In this document: one piece after another, positions 11,561-23,367 of the stretch | Layout of the letters: every line of letters begins with the position of its first letter | Position numbering within the stretch: position 1 is the first letter of the stretch | NCBI RefSeq assembly: GCF_043641665.1 | Contig: NC_092188.1 | Location: forward strand, 14,715,704 to 14,779,703 | Origin: Enoplosus armatus | Taxonomy: Eukaryota > Chordata > Actinopteri > Centrarchiformes > Enoplosidae | Reading direction: 5' to 3' | Length of the DNA stretch: 64,000 bases | Notes under the pieces: generated by a model | Told to the model about the DNA's origin: nothing | Databases searched by the model: none | The model's input: only the letters and a program-made list of their open reading frames with translations | Made by a program: the position numbers and the translations under genes

Positions 11561-13294
11561 TTTGCTATTCTGGTATAATCCTCATTCATACACATATGGA
11601 CACAGTTGATATATATGTATGATCTATACAAATGGTAGTGTGGATACACGACATCGAGACTAAACAGGTGTTTCTGTACAAAGGAATGAATAGCAAATGT
11701 TAACTGATTTGAGATGAGTAGCTTTGATCAGTTTAACACAATTCCCCAGCAGTTTCTGAAATCCCTTACGAAAGTCTTATCCCATTCTATACAGATAGCG
11801 TTGAAAACTTCTCAAAATGTTCCAATATTTTTATTCAAGTATACATGAGAGGAGGCCATACACATATTTTTTCTCCTTTTTCCTGTATCATTTTGTCTTA
11901 TAATAGCATTTGGGATGCAGCAATTCCTTTTAAATTATTCATGTCACTTGTCCTAGAGACAAATTTATGTTTGAGCTCTGAAACATGCAGGGATTATAGA
12001 TATTTATTGTTTTAGGTGAGCTGCTCAGAGGGTCGGGATTTTTTCTTGGCAAACCTGAGGAGCCTAAATGAGATGTTAAGATGGAGATTTTTTTGAAGTG
12101 GTGTGAACAAAACCAGCAGAGAGCAGAAGAGCAGTAGCAAGACTGAATGAATGCCATAGCCACTAGAAACGAAGGCTCCACTTCAGTCAAGAAGAAAAAG
12201 GTGACAGAGGTGCTCTTAGCAGCCTGTAACAGATCATGTCTCACTTTGATTAGGAGTGTTTTAGTACAGTGGTCTGAGGCCAGGTTGGAGGATGTTGTAT
12301 TTATTGAAATCATATTTTGCAAACTGAAGCGCATGTCTTTTTCTCTTCTTTCTTCCTCCCCTCTCCAAAATGAGACACCACTGGATGGCTTTCTATCCAT
12401 GGGGGAGTGCTTTACATAAACAGCCCGAGCTGGTGGAGAGCACTCTGTATTGAGCTCTCAGCTCTTTCAATTTCTGCGTTATAATAGCTTTCACAAACAT
12501 CATCAGAAATCCTCTGCTGGCAATAATGGACCTCTATTCAATTGCTGGCTCACACTTATCCCACCAAGTGACATTGCCTGGTCTTTTGGACATCCTAGAC
12601 AATATTATCTCTCCTGCCCATGCAATCATTATATTTCTACAGCACACACTGTGAATGATCAGTAAATACACAATTTTCAGCCAGGAAGCATGCTGGCACA
12701 GACCTGAACTAGTACAGTAATTAAAGATATGTGCACACAACATACACTACGCTATATTTGTGAGGATAATGAACAACTGACAGAAATGGGAGCCGTTTCC
12801 ACTGAGATAGGTCATCATCTGAGCCTGATTAATTTACTGCCTTCCACCCAAGGTAGCGACAAAGGTTACGTTCTTGACAAAGATCTATTATTTTGTTATT
12901 TTCTGTGTAGGAGGGTTCTCTACAAGAGGTAATATTCTTTGATACAAGTGATTCCTGTGGTAGCTTTTATACTTTATTAACACAGAAAATGAAAATAGAA
13001 ATTGAAGAGAGAGAATACCAAAATTATGGATACTTATGTTGACGAGAGCAGATAAGATGACAAACTCAACCACTCCACCACCTCAGAGTCACTTCAGTCT
13101 TGTTAAACTCTTTGTCCATTTGCATAGTTTAAAGCACAACTATATAAATAACAAAATCTAGACAGTTTGAAAAGAAAAATTGTTGGCTCAGCAAAGGTTA
13201 CATTGTCTTGCTTTAAAACATGTGTGTGTACTTATTAATAATAACACCAATAACATAATTTATATTGATTAATTAGTATAAGAAAGGAGGGCTG
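11561..13294. other. Unique sequence, nothing recognised
   Basis: Long open frames on both strands at 11939-12419 overlap each other, start at non-ATG or random positions and show no family resemblance. I treat them as chance. Confidence 0.45.
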
Positions 13295-13571
13295 AGATTT
13301 CTAATCATAACTGACAGATATTCAAAACAAGAGACTATAGATGTTTGATTCTTTGGAAAATAATTTCAAAACTCTCCCTTTAAAACTCAATATGAGGGTA
13401 TGTTATACTTGTTGAAGTTGTTTCAGGTAAACCTTTGAGAAAAACTTCACCTTGCTGGCCACAACGTCCTACTCAGTTAATCTTTCTGAAAATGGGGAAT
13501 GGGAAGAAAAAACTGAAAAAACAACAAAAAGGGATTTCACATTGAAATATTCTCCAGCAGTGTTTATTTTG
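13295..13571 (+). repeat. Family D repeat, copy 1 (277 bp)
   Basis: Nearly identical to 17858-18146: about four substitutions over 277 bp. It lacks a 12-bp segment present in copy 2. The missing segment lies between two CTT triplets, so copy 1 looks like the deleted form. There is no open frame, TIR or pol III box. Family unknown to me. Confidence 0.85.
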
Positions 13572-14197
13572 TTAAATTGTATGTTGCATTTTTTTCAATC
13601 CACATTTCAGCTTTGTGATTAGCCGCTCTTGATGACATAGAGTAGGGGAAAGAGAAAAACAGACAAAGAGCAAACAGATGGCTGGGTGAAGCAATTTCGC
13701 TGAACCGACCAAAAAAGACAACAGAACACAATGTAATTGTGGCTATTACATTACACTGCACAACTCCAGGTTTCCCTTGCAGATTTTACTGATGCCTGAG
13801 GGGAAGTTCTGATGAAAACAGTGTAATTTGTCTACTCAGGCTTATTTTGTATGGGTTTGCTCATTTGTACTGCAATAAAGTAAAACAAATTTTATTCAAA
13901 CAAAAGAGCAGACACTTAAAATTACAACATTCTCATTTTGTTTAGCTTCAGTTTAATTACACAGTGACAAAAGTTAATCAACAATACACATGTTGTTAAA
14001 TGTTAAATGTCTCTGTTTACCACCTACACATTGAGTGCTACATGAATAACACTGTATGTATTGGGGGTAGGTTATTGCTATTTATCAAGCTGGTAAAAGA
14101 AATATAATCCTGAGAGAACTAATGGAACTGATATTCCTAAATAATAATCATGCAATTTGGTGTTGAATTTGTCACTGATGTGTTTTGGTCTTGCAGT
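13572..14197. other. Unique AT-rich sequence, nothing recognised
   Basis: No repeat signature or open frame of interest seen. Confidence 0.45.
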
Positions 14198-14199
14198 TA

Positions 14200-15359
14200 A
14201 TTGACCGTTTGCTAAACCCCTCCCCCCAAATATGGATTGTCCAATCATAGCTTAGCAACAGTATAGGCTCTGTGGGCCTGTGGATCTCTCAACATGCTGA
14301 TGCTGTTTATGGAGCTGTAACAAAAGCAATACTCAGCATTTAAAAAGTTTGGAGGGTGGTCTTATTTTAGTTTTCCAAAGAAAAAAACACATCAATGAAA
14401 ATGTAAGGAATGCATTAAACCGTTTGCTGCAATCATGAGCATGCCCTGCCAACTAGTTAACAGTCTTGCATAGCCAGACCTATCTCAAACCCATTGTCAT
14501 TCTGGGAAAGGGGAAACATATGCTCTGGCTTGTTGTTGTTGTTGTTGTTGTTACTACAGTGGTAACAGAGCGTTATGTCCAAGGCCAATAATTAATCGGT
14601 TACATTAGTTTGCTGGGTAATAGGTTACATTATATAATAAAGTTAATAAAGAGTTTAGGGTAACGTAGCAGCTCTGTGCTATTGGATTGGGGGAAGTCTA
14701 CACCCCAGCGCACCAGGAGGGTTTGCAAAACACATCAGTTATCTAAATAGCTTTTTCTTTGGTAATGTTAAAAGTGAAAACATCCTGTTTGAAAATACGA
14801 ACAAGTAAACTAAGTAGCTAAACAGATGTTAGAATGAAATACCAGATTTTTTACATATTCATTATACAATACAAGGACTACCTATCTCTACACTGCAATA
14901 CAAGATGTCTTCTACATGGATCATCAACTCAAGAATTCTGACTTTTTGCCTGAACATATAACATTTAGCTTTAGCCTCAGTCTGTTAGCACAATATCATG
15001 TATCTAACCATCAAGTGCATATATCAGACCTTTTAACAGAATTCTCGTTTTAAAATGAGTAAACTGGAAACATTAAAACGGCAGTGTTTTAACCAATCCT
15101 TGGAGCTAACGTTAGCTTAATTAGCTAGCTAGCTACAGCTGATAAAATCTGTGGCAGCCATCATTTCAGCCAGGAAAATCACTGGTTACTGGCTGGAAAT
15201 AAGAGGTCTGTTTTTGTCTACCTCTGTCTGAAAGTGAACACCTATTTATTTCAACAATTACCCAGAATTTTGAGTGTTGAATTGTGACATGCAAGAATGG
15301 AAAGCTTGACAGATGCAACAACAGTTACTGAGAGGAGCAGGGCTTAGCGAATGGTCAAT
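14200..15359 (+). mobile_element. Family A TIR element, full-length copy
   Basis: About 1.16 kb bounded by inverted repeats: the left end TTGACCGTTTGCTAAACCCC and the reverse complement of the right end agree at 16 of 20 bases. TA dinucleotides flank both ends (14198-14199 and 15360-15361), consistent with a Tc1/mariner-type TA target duplication, although other readings of this AT-rich junction are possible. No transposase frame is present, so it is non-autonomous. The interior holds a (TTG)7 run and a TTAGCTAGC-rich stretch. Partial copies lie at 1.3, 41.4 and 50.7 kb. Confidence 0.7.
14530..14551. repeat. (TTG)7 microsatellite
   Basis: Trinucleotide run inside the full-length family A element. 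Confidence 0.9.
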
Positions 15360-15361
15360 TA

Positions 15362-17857
15362 TGGCCAGAGGTCACAACAGATAGAAGAGAAGTGGGTATT
15401 TCGGACACATGGTGTGCTTTGTGAAGATGAAAACCTTGCCCCCTTCCTTACAAGCAAGAAGATGCCACAAAGAACTACATTTCTCAATGCCAAACCCACT
15501 GAACAGATGAACAGATGAGCCTTCACATAGATCGTAGAGGCGAGCTGCACAAGGATTTTGTCTCCTTCCTCTTTTCAAGGACCTCTCAACTGATAAAAGA
15601 CTGAACAAAAATGTTCATCATCACAGTTGAGAGGGTTTGTCCACTGAAGAATGGAAAATAAATCTAACTTATATAATGTTGGACAACTGGACAAGCAAAG
15701 ATGCAGAGAAAAATCATCCCTGTGAACACTGTGGCTGGGCTCAGGGTCATTTTATGAGCACATTGCCAGGTTCATATGTAGCTACTGGCCTTGCTAACAC
15801 AAGTGCATATTTTATTTTAAGTCTTTAAAAACAGTCACCTTTGTTCAGTCTCTTCAATGTCTACAACTGTTCTCTGATTAGAGCAGTGGCGTCTGCGCTT
15901 CAAAAGAAGTTTATTGATTTTGACAAATATTGACTGAACCGAATGAAATCAAAGAAAAGTCATTTCATGTAATTACAATTCCTCATCTAATCACAGCCTC
16001 TGATGCATACTAACAAACATCCTGTTTCCAAAATGTTCAGAGACTCAAAATCAGCTTTTAAAAGGAAATGGTTTGTTTATCCTTCTTACTATTTACTGTG
16101 AAGTCCTTTGTATAGATCTGGTAAAATAAGCATTCACAGTAAATATGCAAATACCTTTCTGTGAGCAAATGGAAGGAGATGTACATTATTTAACTTCTTT
16201 CCAGATACCTTAACTGTCTTGTATTTAAGAGTCATACAGAGCAAAACAGTTCAAAATGCTTACGACTTCCTCCAGAGAAACACCACGGGGCCTCTGACTG
16301 AACTTGATGCTGGCAGGCTACAACTGTTGCAAAGTGCTGCCTTTGAAGTGATGGAGAAATTCATTTGCAAAAGCTAAAGGAAGTCATGGTCTGCTGAGCC
16401 CAAGATGTGACTATAATGTGAGAAAATGGTTTCAGATCAAGTCTAAATGATGTGACAGGAGAGGGATTTCTTTCGAAAGCAGGCTGTTTTTTGCAGATGC
16501 AGTTAGTCATAACATCTTAAATAATTTCACTACACGGCAGATTATGACAAAGATTCAGGGGGAATAGTATATTTTGGGCTATTTACAACACATAAGTATA
16601 TTTGAACTGCCCCCATATTTCAACTGGCAGAAGTAGTGTTATAAAGTACAGCATAAAATGTAGATAAAATGAATAAACTTTCAATTTCTATGTTTTGGCA
16701 GAATGGCCCTGGGTCATTCAAATCCTTTTCTCTCTGTTGGTGTTCTACGGTCTGTCTGTACATAACCATGCCTAAATTTACACATTATAAAACATTCAGC
16801 ATAGACAAAACTAATCACATTGATAAGAAATGATAAGCTCAAATGGGTGCGTACAGTTTTCTGTTTCATGTTAAAAATGACCAAGTGTAACTAAATCCTG
16901 CCGCTGACTGTGCCGCTCACAATATTGTTTCGCTGTGAGGTGTTGTAGCCAAAGCGAGACAAGAAAGTAAACAATTTGTCTTTAAAGCATCATAACGTGC
17001 CATTCTTGTCTTTTGTACCTTCATCTATCAGTTCTTCTTGGCATGTCTGAATTCTTGAATCCTCCGTAAAACTGAGCAGTCATGCACTGAATCCTTGAAT
17101 TTGACATGTCTTGTTGAAGTTCTACTTCCTCTCTACTGACACAGCCTCTCTCTCTGATTGTGTTTTGTTAAAAAAGTTTGTAGTTTGCTCCTTCATGAAG
17201 AATTTGGCTGTTCTCAGCTAAAGGCCACTTCAGACCAAAGTTTTGCAATGAGACGAAACTTGAATCTAGCAGCTACTTGCAATGCGCCGGTCTGCAACGT
17301 TCTGAAACCTGCCAGTTTACACCAATGCGACTGGATGAGATGGTGTATCGTTTCCTACAATGACTCTCTGTTCTTCCATTATAACTGCTGGCTTTTCGGG
17401 CTTTCGTAGCTGGATATATTTTGTAGTGTCTTAAAATATGAATGAGGATAGTGATAGTTACATGCTACAGTTGCATTTCTAGTATTGATGAAACATAGAC
17501 AACATAAAGAAACGAGAGGGTTGAGAATTTGAAGCCACCCATGTGTGCTTCAACGGAATATACAGGGGGCTTATGCAAATTTATGCCATGAACTTGAGAC
17601 AGGAGATCTCCCCTCTTCTGTCGTTTTCTCCTGTCTATTCTCAGAGCAGTTCCGTCATTTGGAGGAGATAATGCTTATTGGCAAAAGGTGAGCCAAAGCG
17701 CAAAGACACTGAAAAACACTATATAACACTTTTCTGAATGCTATATCCCATTACACAGGGGTGGGAAGATTAGGCCTAGTATTTCCCTACTCAAGTTACA
17801 TAATTGACTGTTTTACAAGGGAAAATAGGGCAGATTCATTTAAATTAAACAATTTAA
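15362..17857. other. Unique sequence, nothing firm
   Basis: No within-window repeat found. The part near 17190-17410 has the look of a dispersed fish repeat to me, but I could not pair it with another copy here. Short frames at 15359-15608 (minus) and 15637-15828 (plus) look random. Confidence 0.4.
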
Positions 17858-18146
17858 AGATTTCTAATCATAACTGACAGATATTCAAAACAAGAGACTA
17901 TAGATGTTTGATTCTTTGGAAAATAATTTCAAAACTCTCCCTTTAAAACTCAATATAAGGGTATGTTATATTTGTTGAAGTTGTTTCAGGTAAACCTTTG
18001 AGAAAAACTTCACCTTCACCCGCCTCTTGCTGGCCACAACCTCCTACTCAGTTAATCTTTCTAAAAATGGGGAATGGGAAGAAAAAACTGAAAAAACAAC
18101 AAAAAGGGATTTCACATTGAAATATTCTCCAGCAGTGTTTATTTTG
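17858..18146 (+). repeat. Family D repeat, copy 2 (289 bp), with flanking duplication
   Basis: About 98-99% identical to 13295-13571 outside a 12-bp extra segment. An 11-bp word, AAATTAAACAA, occurs at 17842-17852 just left of the repeat and at 18148-18158 just right of it. This looks like a target-site duplication of LINE-mediated length and suggests copy 2 was inserted as a unit. There is no poly-A tail, so the mechanism is unclear. Confidence 0.8.
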
Positions 18147-18316
18147 CAAATTAAACAAAATAAAAAGTATCCTCCTGCCATATGAACAACTGTAGGCTAC
18201 TCTATTATTCTTGATTTTCTATGTTTGCATTTTTTATAAGAAATGAATTACTCCATTGTCATGAAGTAAAGCCAGCTCCAGGTATACCAACTCAAAGGGA
18301 TTGGCACAGTTTCAAG

Positions 18317-18460
18317 TCACTCAAGATATACCCTTTTCTAGGTGACAGTTTCAAGAGTCTTGCCTACCTGTTCCACTCTGTTGTTGCTGAAATCATCCCC
18401 GAGACATGCAGCGCAATCTACAGTGTCGTAAAAGATGACAACTTAAAGGCAAGTTCAATC
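18317..18460 (+). pseudogene. PIF/Harbinger transposase fragment
   Basis: One frame encodes a stretch containing GDSFKSLAYLF (18341-18373) followed within a few residues by IIPETCSAIY and a KDD-LK ending (to about 18450). This is the pattern of the helical segment before the catalytic domain in PIF/Harbinger transposases and HARBI1-like proteins: an 'SF.SLA..F' helix, then 'I..ETC.AIW/Y..L...'. The link between the two helices appears about three residues shorter than I expect for the family. The DDE catalytic domain is not visible downstream in any frame, and the sequence upstream of about 18310 does not look like transposase. It is therefore a short relic, recognised from memory of the family and not by a search. 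Confidence 0.6.
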
Positions 18461-20065
18461 CATTTTAAATCACAGCAGCTACAATGGATTTAAATAGGGT
18501 CACGTTTTCATGGTGGAAATAAGGTATCAAAACATCCATAAAAAACGTATCTGCACATTCCTGCTGCCTAATCCACTTCTCCACTCATGTACTCATGTTT
18601 GTTCGAAAACTATTTATGTCAAAATACGACCTCCATTGGTCAAGAGAACTGCATTACTCAAGCTCACTCATTGGCCTGTGTCTTATACCATTATACCATA
18701 CATAAAGTGAAGAAGAAAGAGAGGTAAAATAGATTCAAATCAGGTGATAAAAACTAGCTGCTTTGATCTTACTGTTGGAGTGACGTGCCTGGCAACCAAT
18801 CAGTAAACTACAGTATAAACTCAGACCTACAGGCTGAAGGCGGGCTCGCCAGGCGCTTATTTTGCTTATGTGTTGACTAAGTGCTAGACCTTTGAAGTGC
18901 CTAATTGTGCACACTGAAACAGGGGGAAAGAGCATGTACGGTCCCCCTTTGTGATGTATCCTGCCTTGGCAAATGCCAAAAGGATCAACCAGATGCTGAA
19001 ACATCTGTGAGTTTAATTCATTCACTGAAAACTCCATATGGGGATTCTCCCTTGGTGGTATGGGAGAGAAATAATTAATCCTTGTAATATTCATCGTTTT
19101 CACCATGCTTCCCCTCATATGGTGGCAATTGCAAAGGCAAACACTGTACTTAATGTCACATATGGTGGTACTCTGTTGATTCAAACACCAAAGTGACTTC
19201 AGAGAACATCCACTTCTCACTTCACCTCCAGGTTTTATCAAAATTACTTTTATTCATAATGTCTATAATAGATTAGACAGGGTGTTTCCTCACATTCTGT
19301 TCAAAGCATTGTAGAATACATCCCAGGAATAGATGATAAAGAAAACTGATGGATAGATATCTCCATGTATCATCATAACTGTACCAGAGATGATACAACT
19401 TTATTACCAGTTTTAAGGTAATCTTTTGTGATTGGGTGTGTAGAGACTAATAGGCTGTGTCAGGTATAGTGGAAGAGCTAGACCCTTTCAAGATAACAAA
19501 TTTTAATGTTAGTGCCACTTAGTGTAATATTTCAGTCTCCCCAGCACAGTGCCAGAATGCATCATCTGGCCAAATTTCATCAAATCAGACCTGTGGGGCC
19601 TGAAATACTCTCGCACCTGAGACATAATTTTCAATGGTATCATGAACTCCGCCTGATTAATGTTCCCCCTTGATTTTATTGTGTGGAAAACAGATAAATG
19701 TCACGCACAAGGGCAAAACAAATTAAGAGACTTGCCAAGTGAAAAAAGGGGTTTGAACCTTGTAGTAACTAAATCAAGGATCTACAGTCCCACCCCACAG
19801 GCCATTTAGATAGAATTTCATATTTTATCCCATGGAACTCCATCCAAGATTTTTCTGGATCAAATATTTTTTAGATGCAACTTTGAAGTGGTTACATAAC
19901 TTCATATTACATTCAGATTAATTTGCTAAATCTAATATTTCTTTTTTTTGGGGGGGGGGGGGGGGGGGGGGAGCATAGTTAAAAAACAGTTTGGGTAGCA
20001 AAGGGAAAAGCAGCAAGACTTGTTTGTGAATAACAATTTGTGCAAAATTAGTAGAATTTGCTAGT
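18461..20065. other. Unique sequence with a G22 run
   Basis: The G run is listed separately. The 168-codon minus-strand frame at 18735-19241 has no recognisable domain and sits next to the Harbinger relic, but does not resemble its missing nuclease domain. Confidence 0.45.
19942..19971 (+). repeat. T8 followed by G22
   Basis: Eight T then twenty-two G bases. The G run could fold as a quadruplex. Homopolymers this long are often mis-sized in assemblies. Confidence 0.9.
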
Positions 20066-20249
20066 TTAAAGGAATAGTTTGACATTTCAGCTGGGATTTT
20101 AGTAGTTCTGGACTGAGCCAGGCTTGCTAAGCTAAATGGCCATTGCTTCTTATTTATCATATAGACATCAGTGGTTTTAATCGTCTCATTCAAAACTCAA
20201 CAAGAAAGTGAATAAACATATTTCCCAAATTGTCAAACTATTCTTTTAA
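20066..20249 (+). mobile_element. Family C MITE, copy 2 (184 bp)
   Basis: The left end TTTAAAGGAATAGTTTGACA and the reverse complement of the right end (TTAAAAGAATAGTTTGACA) match at nearly every position. The middle has 'gagccaggcttgctaagctaa' and 'cattcaaaactcaacaagaaag' blocks homologous to the 9.2-kb copy. It is a short internally deleted form. Confidence 0.75.
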
Positions 20250-20509
20250 GGTATATATATTTCCTAATTTGGTATAGGATGCTGTACATTTCTGCTGTAA
20301 ATCTAACTGTAATAAGCAAAATAATCAATTTCAAATCTGGAAGTGCTTTAAAAAATTCACGATGTGAACAAACTACAAACAAAGTGAAGTATTGATTGCA
20401 AATTGCAGATCTCCACTGGAGATAAACAGACATGTATTTTGTAAAAGGATTCAACCTGTTGCCGGCACAGCTTAGCCCTGCTTTGTATTCATACAGTGTT
20501 TGGTGTTTC

Positions 20510-20755
20510 AGACTGTGGGGCAGCTGTTACTCTGTGACCACTGATCACAGGGTTGGCGGTTCGATACCCACCTCCTCCAGTCCACATGTCAAAATGTCCT
20601 TGAGCAAGACACTGAACCCCAAATTTCTCCCGATGGTTGGCCAGCACCCTGCGAGGTAGCTCACTGCCATCAGTATGGGCGAGTGAGTGACAAAAACCTC
20701 ATATAGTGCTTTGGATTAAAGCGTTATATAAATGTAGCCATTTATTATACAGCAA
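20510..20755 (+). mobile_element. tRNA-derived SINE, well preserved
   Basis: Box B (GGTTCGATACC, 20558-20568) is intact, with a degenerate tRNA head upstream. The body reads 'ccttgagcaagacactgaac' and the tail 'gcgttatataaatgtag', which I recognise as a widespread percomorph SINE with a LINE-like 3' end. A partial copy of the same tail lies at about 45.7 kb. Confidence 0.75.
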
Positions 20756-23219
20756 ACAATGAGGAAGGGTTGGTCTCTTTCTGAACTTGCAAAACTATTT
20801 TTGTGATGAGACCATAACCCTGAGTAAAAGAAAAACAATGTTGACTGTAATATTGCTGACTTGCAAGCTCTAGGTTGTGCTGACATGTATTGGCCCAAGG
20901 TGGTACAAAAATTGATCCAAATTTCTAATCAATTAGTGGCCATGTGAGACCCAGTCTACAAGGAATAGTCCTGTACCACCCTGTTGGCCCTATTGACAAG
21001 CACTGCTGTCGGAGGACACAGTTTATTTAGGGAGACAATAGACTAAAGCAATAAGGTGGACCAGGTTGATGAGCATGGATTGCTGGGAGTGTACAGGGCA
21101 CTGTGTAAAGTTTAAAGTGGCACCAGGAGACAGGATATCGGCAGGTACACAAAAAGACTGTGAGTTAACCAGGGCTTTTTCTTTGCATGGAGCCAATCCA
21201 AAGATAATTTCTTCAATTCTTCATTCTTCCGTGGCAGCAAGCCGCCACAGTGCAGCAGGAAAACAGAGGAGACATGAAGAAAACAGTGCAACTGTGGAAA
21301 TAGCTTGCAAAGGGAAACAGTTAATAAAAACAAGGCAGTTCAGGAAGAATGAGGATCAAAACACCGTAAGTCAGATGTGAACACTATTGGGCAACATCAT
21401 CTGCCCCGAAAAAGATGTGAGTACTTGGTCCAAATGCATTCTTTCTGCTCTTGTTTATTTCAGCTGTTCCCAAAAGGTAATATTGGTTGGATAGTCAGCT
21501 TGATAATGTGAGTCACCTACACTCAAATATTTCCATGGAGGTCCAAAAGAAAATATTCAAATTCGCTGACCCGCAAGGTTCTACCCTTTCATGTGCTGAA
21601 TTGAACAATTCACTTAGTCAATTAAAATTATGTTTGTTCAGCTATAGAGGCATTGGGGGAAAGATGAAGCAGACCTCTATAAACCTGAGTTTTTCAGGTG
21701 AAGATTGGGAGTGAACAAAAAAATAACCTTTCTAATTAATTTGCATTCTAATCTCAACAGCCACATTGAAGGCCTGTGGGCCGACTTTGTGGATGTTGTT
21801 TATTTCCTGACTTCTGATAGACCCGGAAGAATAAAACTACAATAACATTTCATTTTGTGAACCACAAATATGCATACATAGAGTTCTGTTATCCACTATA
21901 GTAAATGAAATTGTAATACAATTAATACGACATTTATCACACTACTATATCAGGATAATAATTATTATGGTTTTTAGAATATACAGATATAGTATTATGC
22001 TGTCTTGGTCATATGGGGTTAAAAGTACTGTTAAGGTGGGCACCGGATATGTATGAATTTTAAAATCTTGAAATTAATTCTGCTGCTAACAGGTCACCAG
22101 GGAAGCCAGGAGTGGATTAATGTGATCTCTGCTAAAACCCTGATGGCTGAACTTGATATGAGTACAAGTACAGGGACTGTATGTTTTAATGAGCAGGCAG
22201 TCTGCTGACTAGAGATGGTCATTGTACCACAAGGTACAATGTATATATTAAAAACGGACATTATTATTTTATATATTATATGTATGTATTATACAAAATA
22301 TAATGCTCTTAGAGTCTCCTTCAAATTATTTTTCTCTATGAAGAATGCATTATTTTGATGCTTTTTAAAACAATTCCCCCACAGTGTGGGGTCAACGAAC
22401 ACATCTTCCCCTAATTAAGACAATTAAACTAATTTTACCCTATTTTTAATGTAAATGTTTCCGCTGGATATAAAAAGAACACTTTTGCATTATAGTCAAA
22501 ATCCTGCTCGTTCAGAAAAAGTAGTGTGAGTGCTTATTCAAGCTAATATTTAATCAAATTGTGTTCTATCAAATAAGCAGCATCATGCTCCACAGACTCC
22601 CCCCTCCCTCCCTCTGTCTTTCTCTCTCATCTCTCTTTAAGTCTTGGTACCTCTCTTTCTGTTGTTGTTCTTTGGCTCACTTCTTATCAGACGTGTTCAG
22701 CTGTCGGTGGAGCGTCCACAGAGACTGTCAGTGTACTGGGGTAGTTGGCAGTGGTCGAAGCTTTTAATTTTCCCTACTTTCCAGTATTTTAAATATCTTT
22801 CTTCACTGCAGTAATTCCCCCTCCACATTTCCTCCCACCATTGCACAGGTGACCTGTGCCTAAAAGAATTTCTAACTATATGCAGATCTATGGATTTTCA
22901 CTGCAATTCCCTCTTTCTGCATCACGCCGGATAATTTCCCCTATTAGAGGTTATGTTTGCCACATTACTAAAGAAGATAGATGGATGAATAGATGACATA
23001 GATGAGTAGTAATTACAGGCAATCAGAAAGCCTGTCATAACAGACACCAAAAACATGGTATTACATGGATTGTAATACTATGTTTACATTAGTAATTACA
23101 TGGATTCTTTTGACTAATATATATATTTCACAAGTTTCTATAGTAACCTGTTTGTTAATAAAAGGTCAGCATAACAAACACTAAAGGGAAGTGAAAAAAA
23201 CAAGATAAAGAGCCATGCT
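20756..23219. other. Unique AT-rich sequence
   Basis: Nothing recognised apart from a 15-bp palindrome, CCCCACAGTGTGGGG, at 22377-22391. Frames at 21066-21380 and elsewhere look random. Confidence 0.45.
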
Positions 23220-23350
23220 ACCAACTCTGTGAGGCTGTACTTGGGCCCACTGATGTTTTGAGCTAAATGTTAATGTCAGCATGCTAAGATGCTAAGATGC
23301 TCATATTGATAATGCTAACACGCTAACCTAAAATGTTCATACCATGTTCA
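23220..23350 (-). repeat. Family E dispersed repeat, minus-strand fragment
   Basis: Reverse complement of the right end of the 32.9-kb repeat: it shares the block encoding 'gcctaagtacagcctcacag' and 'catttagctcaaa'. The remainder holds short 'gctaagatgctaagatgct' duplications typical of this fish repeat. Confidence 0.65.
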
Positions 23351-23367
23351 GCTTAGTTTAGTGTGTT

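Noticed and set aside
11939..12419. Overlapping 153- and 90-codon frames on opposite strands
   Set aside because: Mutually exclusive frames, no motif, no start context; chance.
17185..17500. Dispersed repeat of fish hAT-like type
   Set aside because: Only a vague recollection of similar sequence; no second copy here and no inverted ends found.
18735..19241. 168-codon minus-strand open frame next to the Harbinger relic
   Set aside because: Opposite strand to the relic, no DDE-type motif, no family resemblance; length is within chance for this composition.
20510..20600. Possible tRNA gene from the box B match
   Set aside because: The head cannot fold as a full cloverleaf and continues directly into a SINE body and tail.
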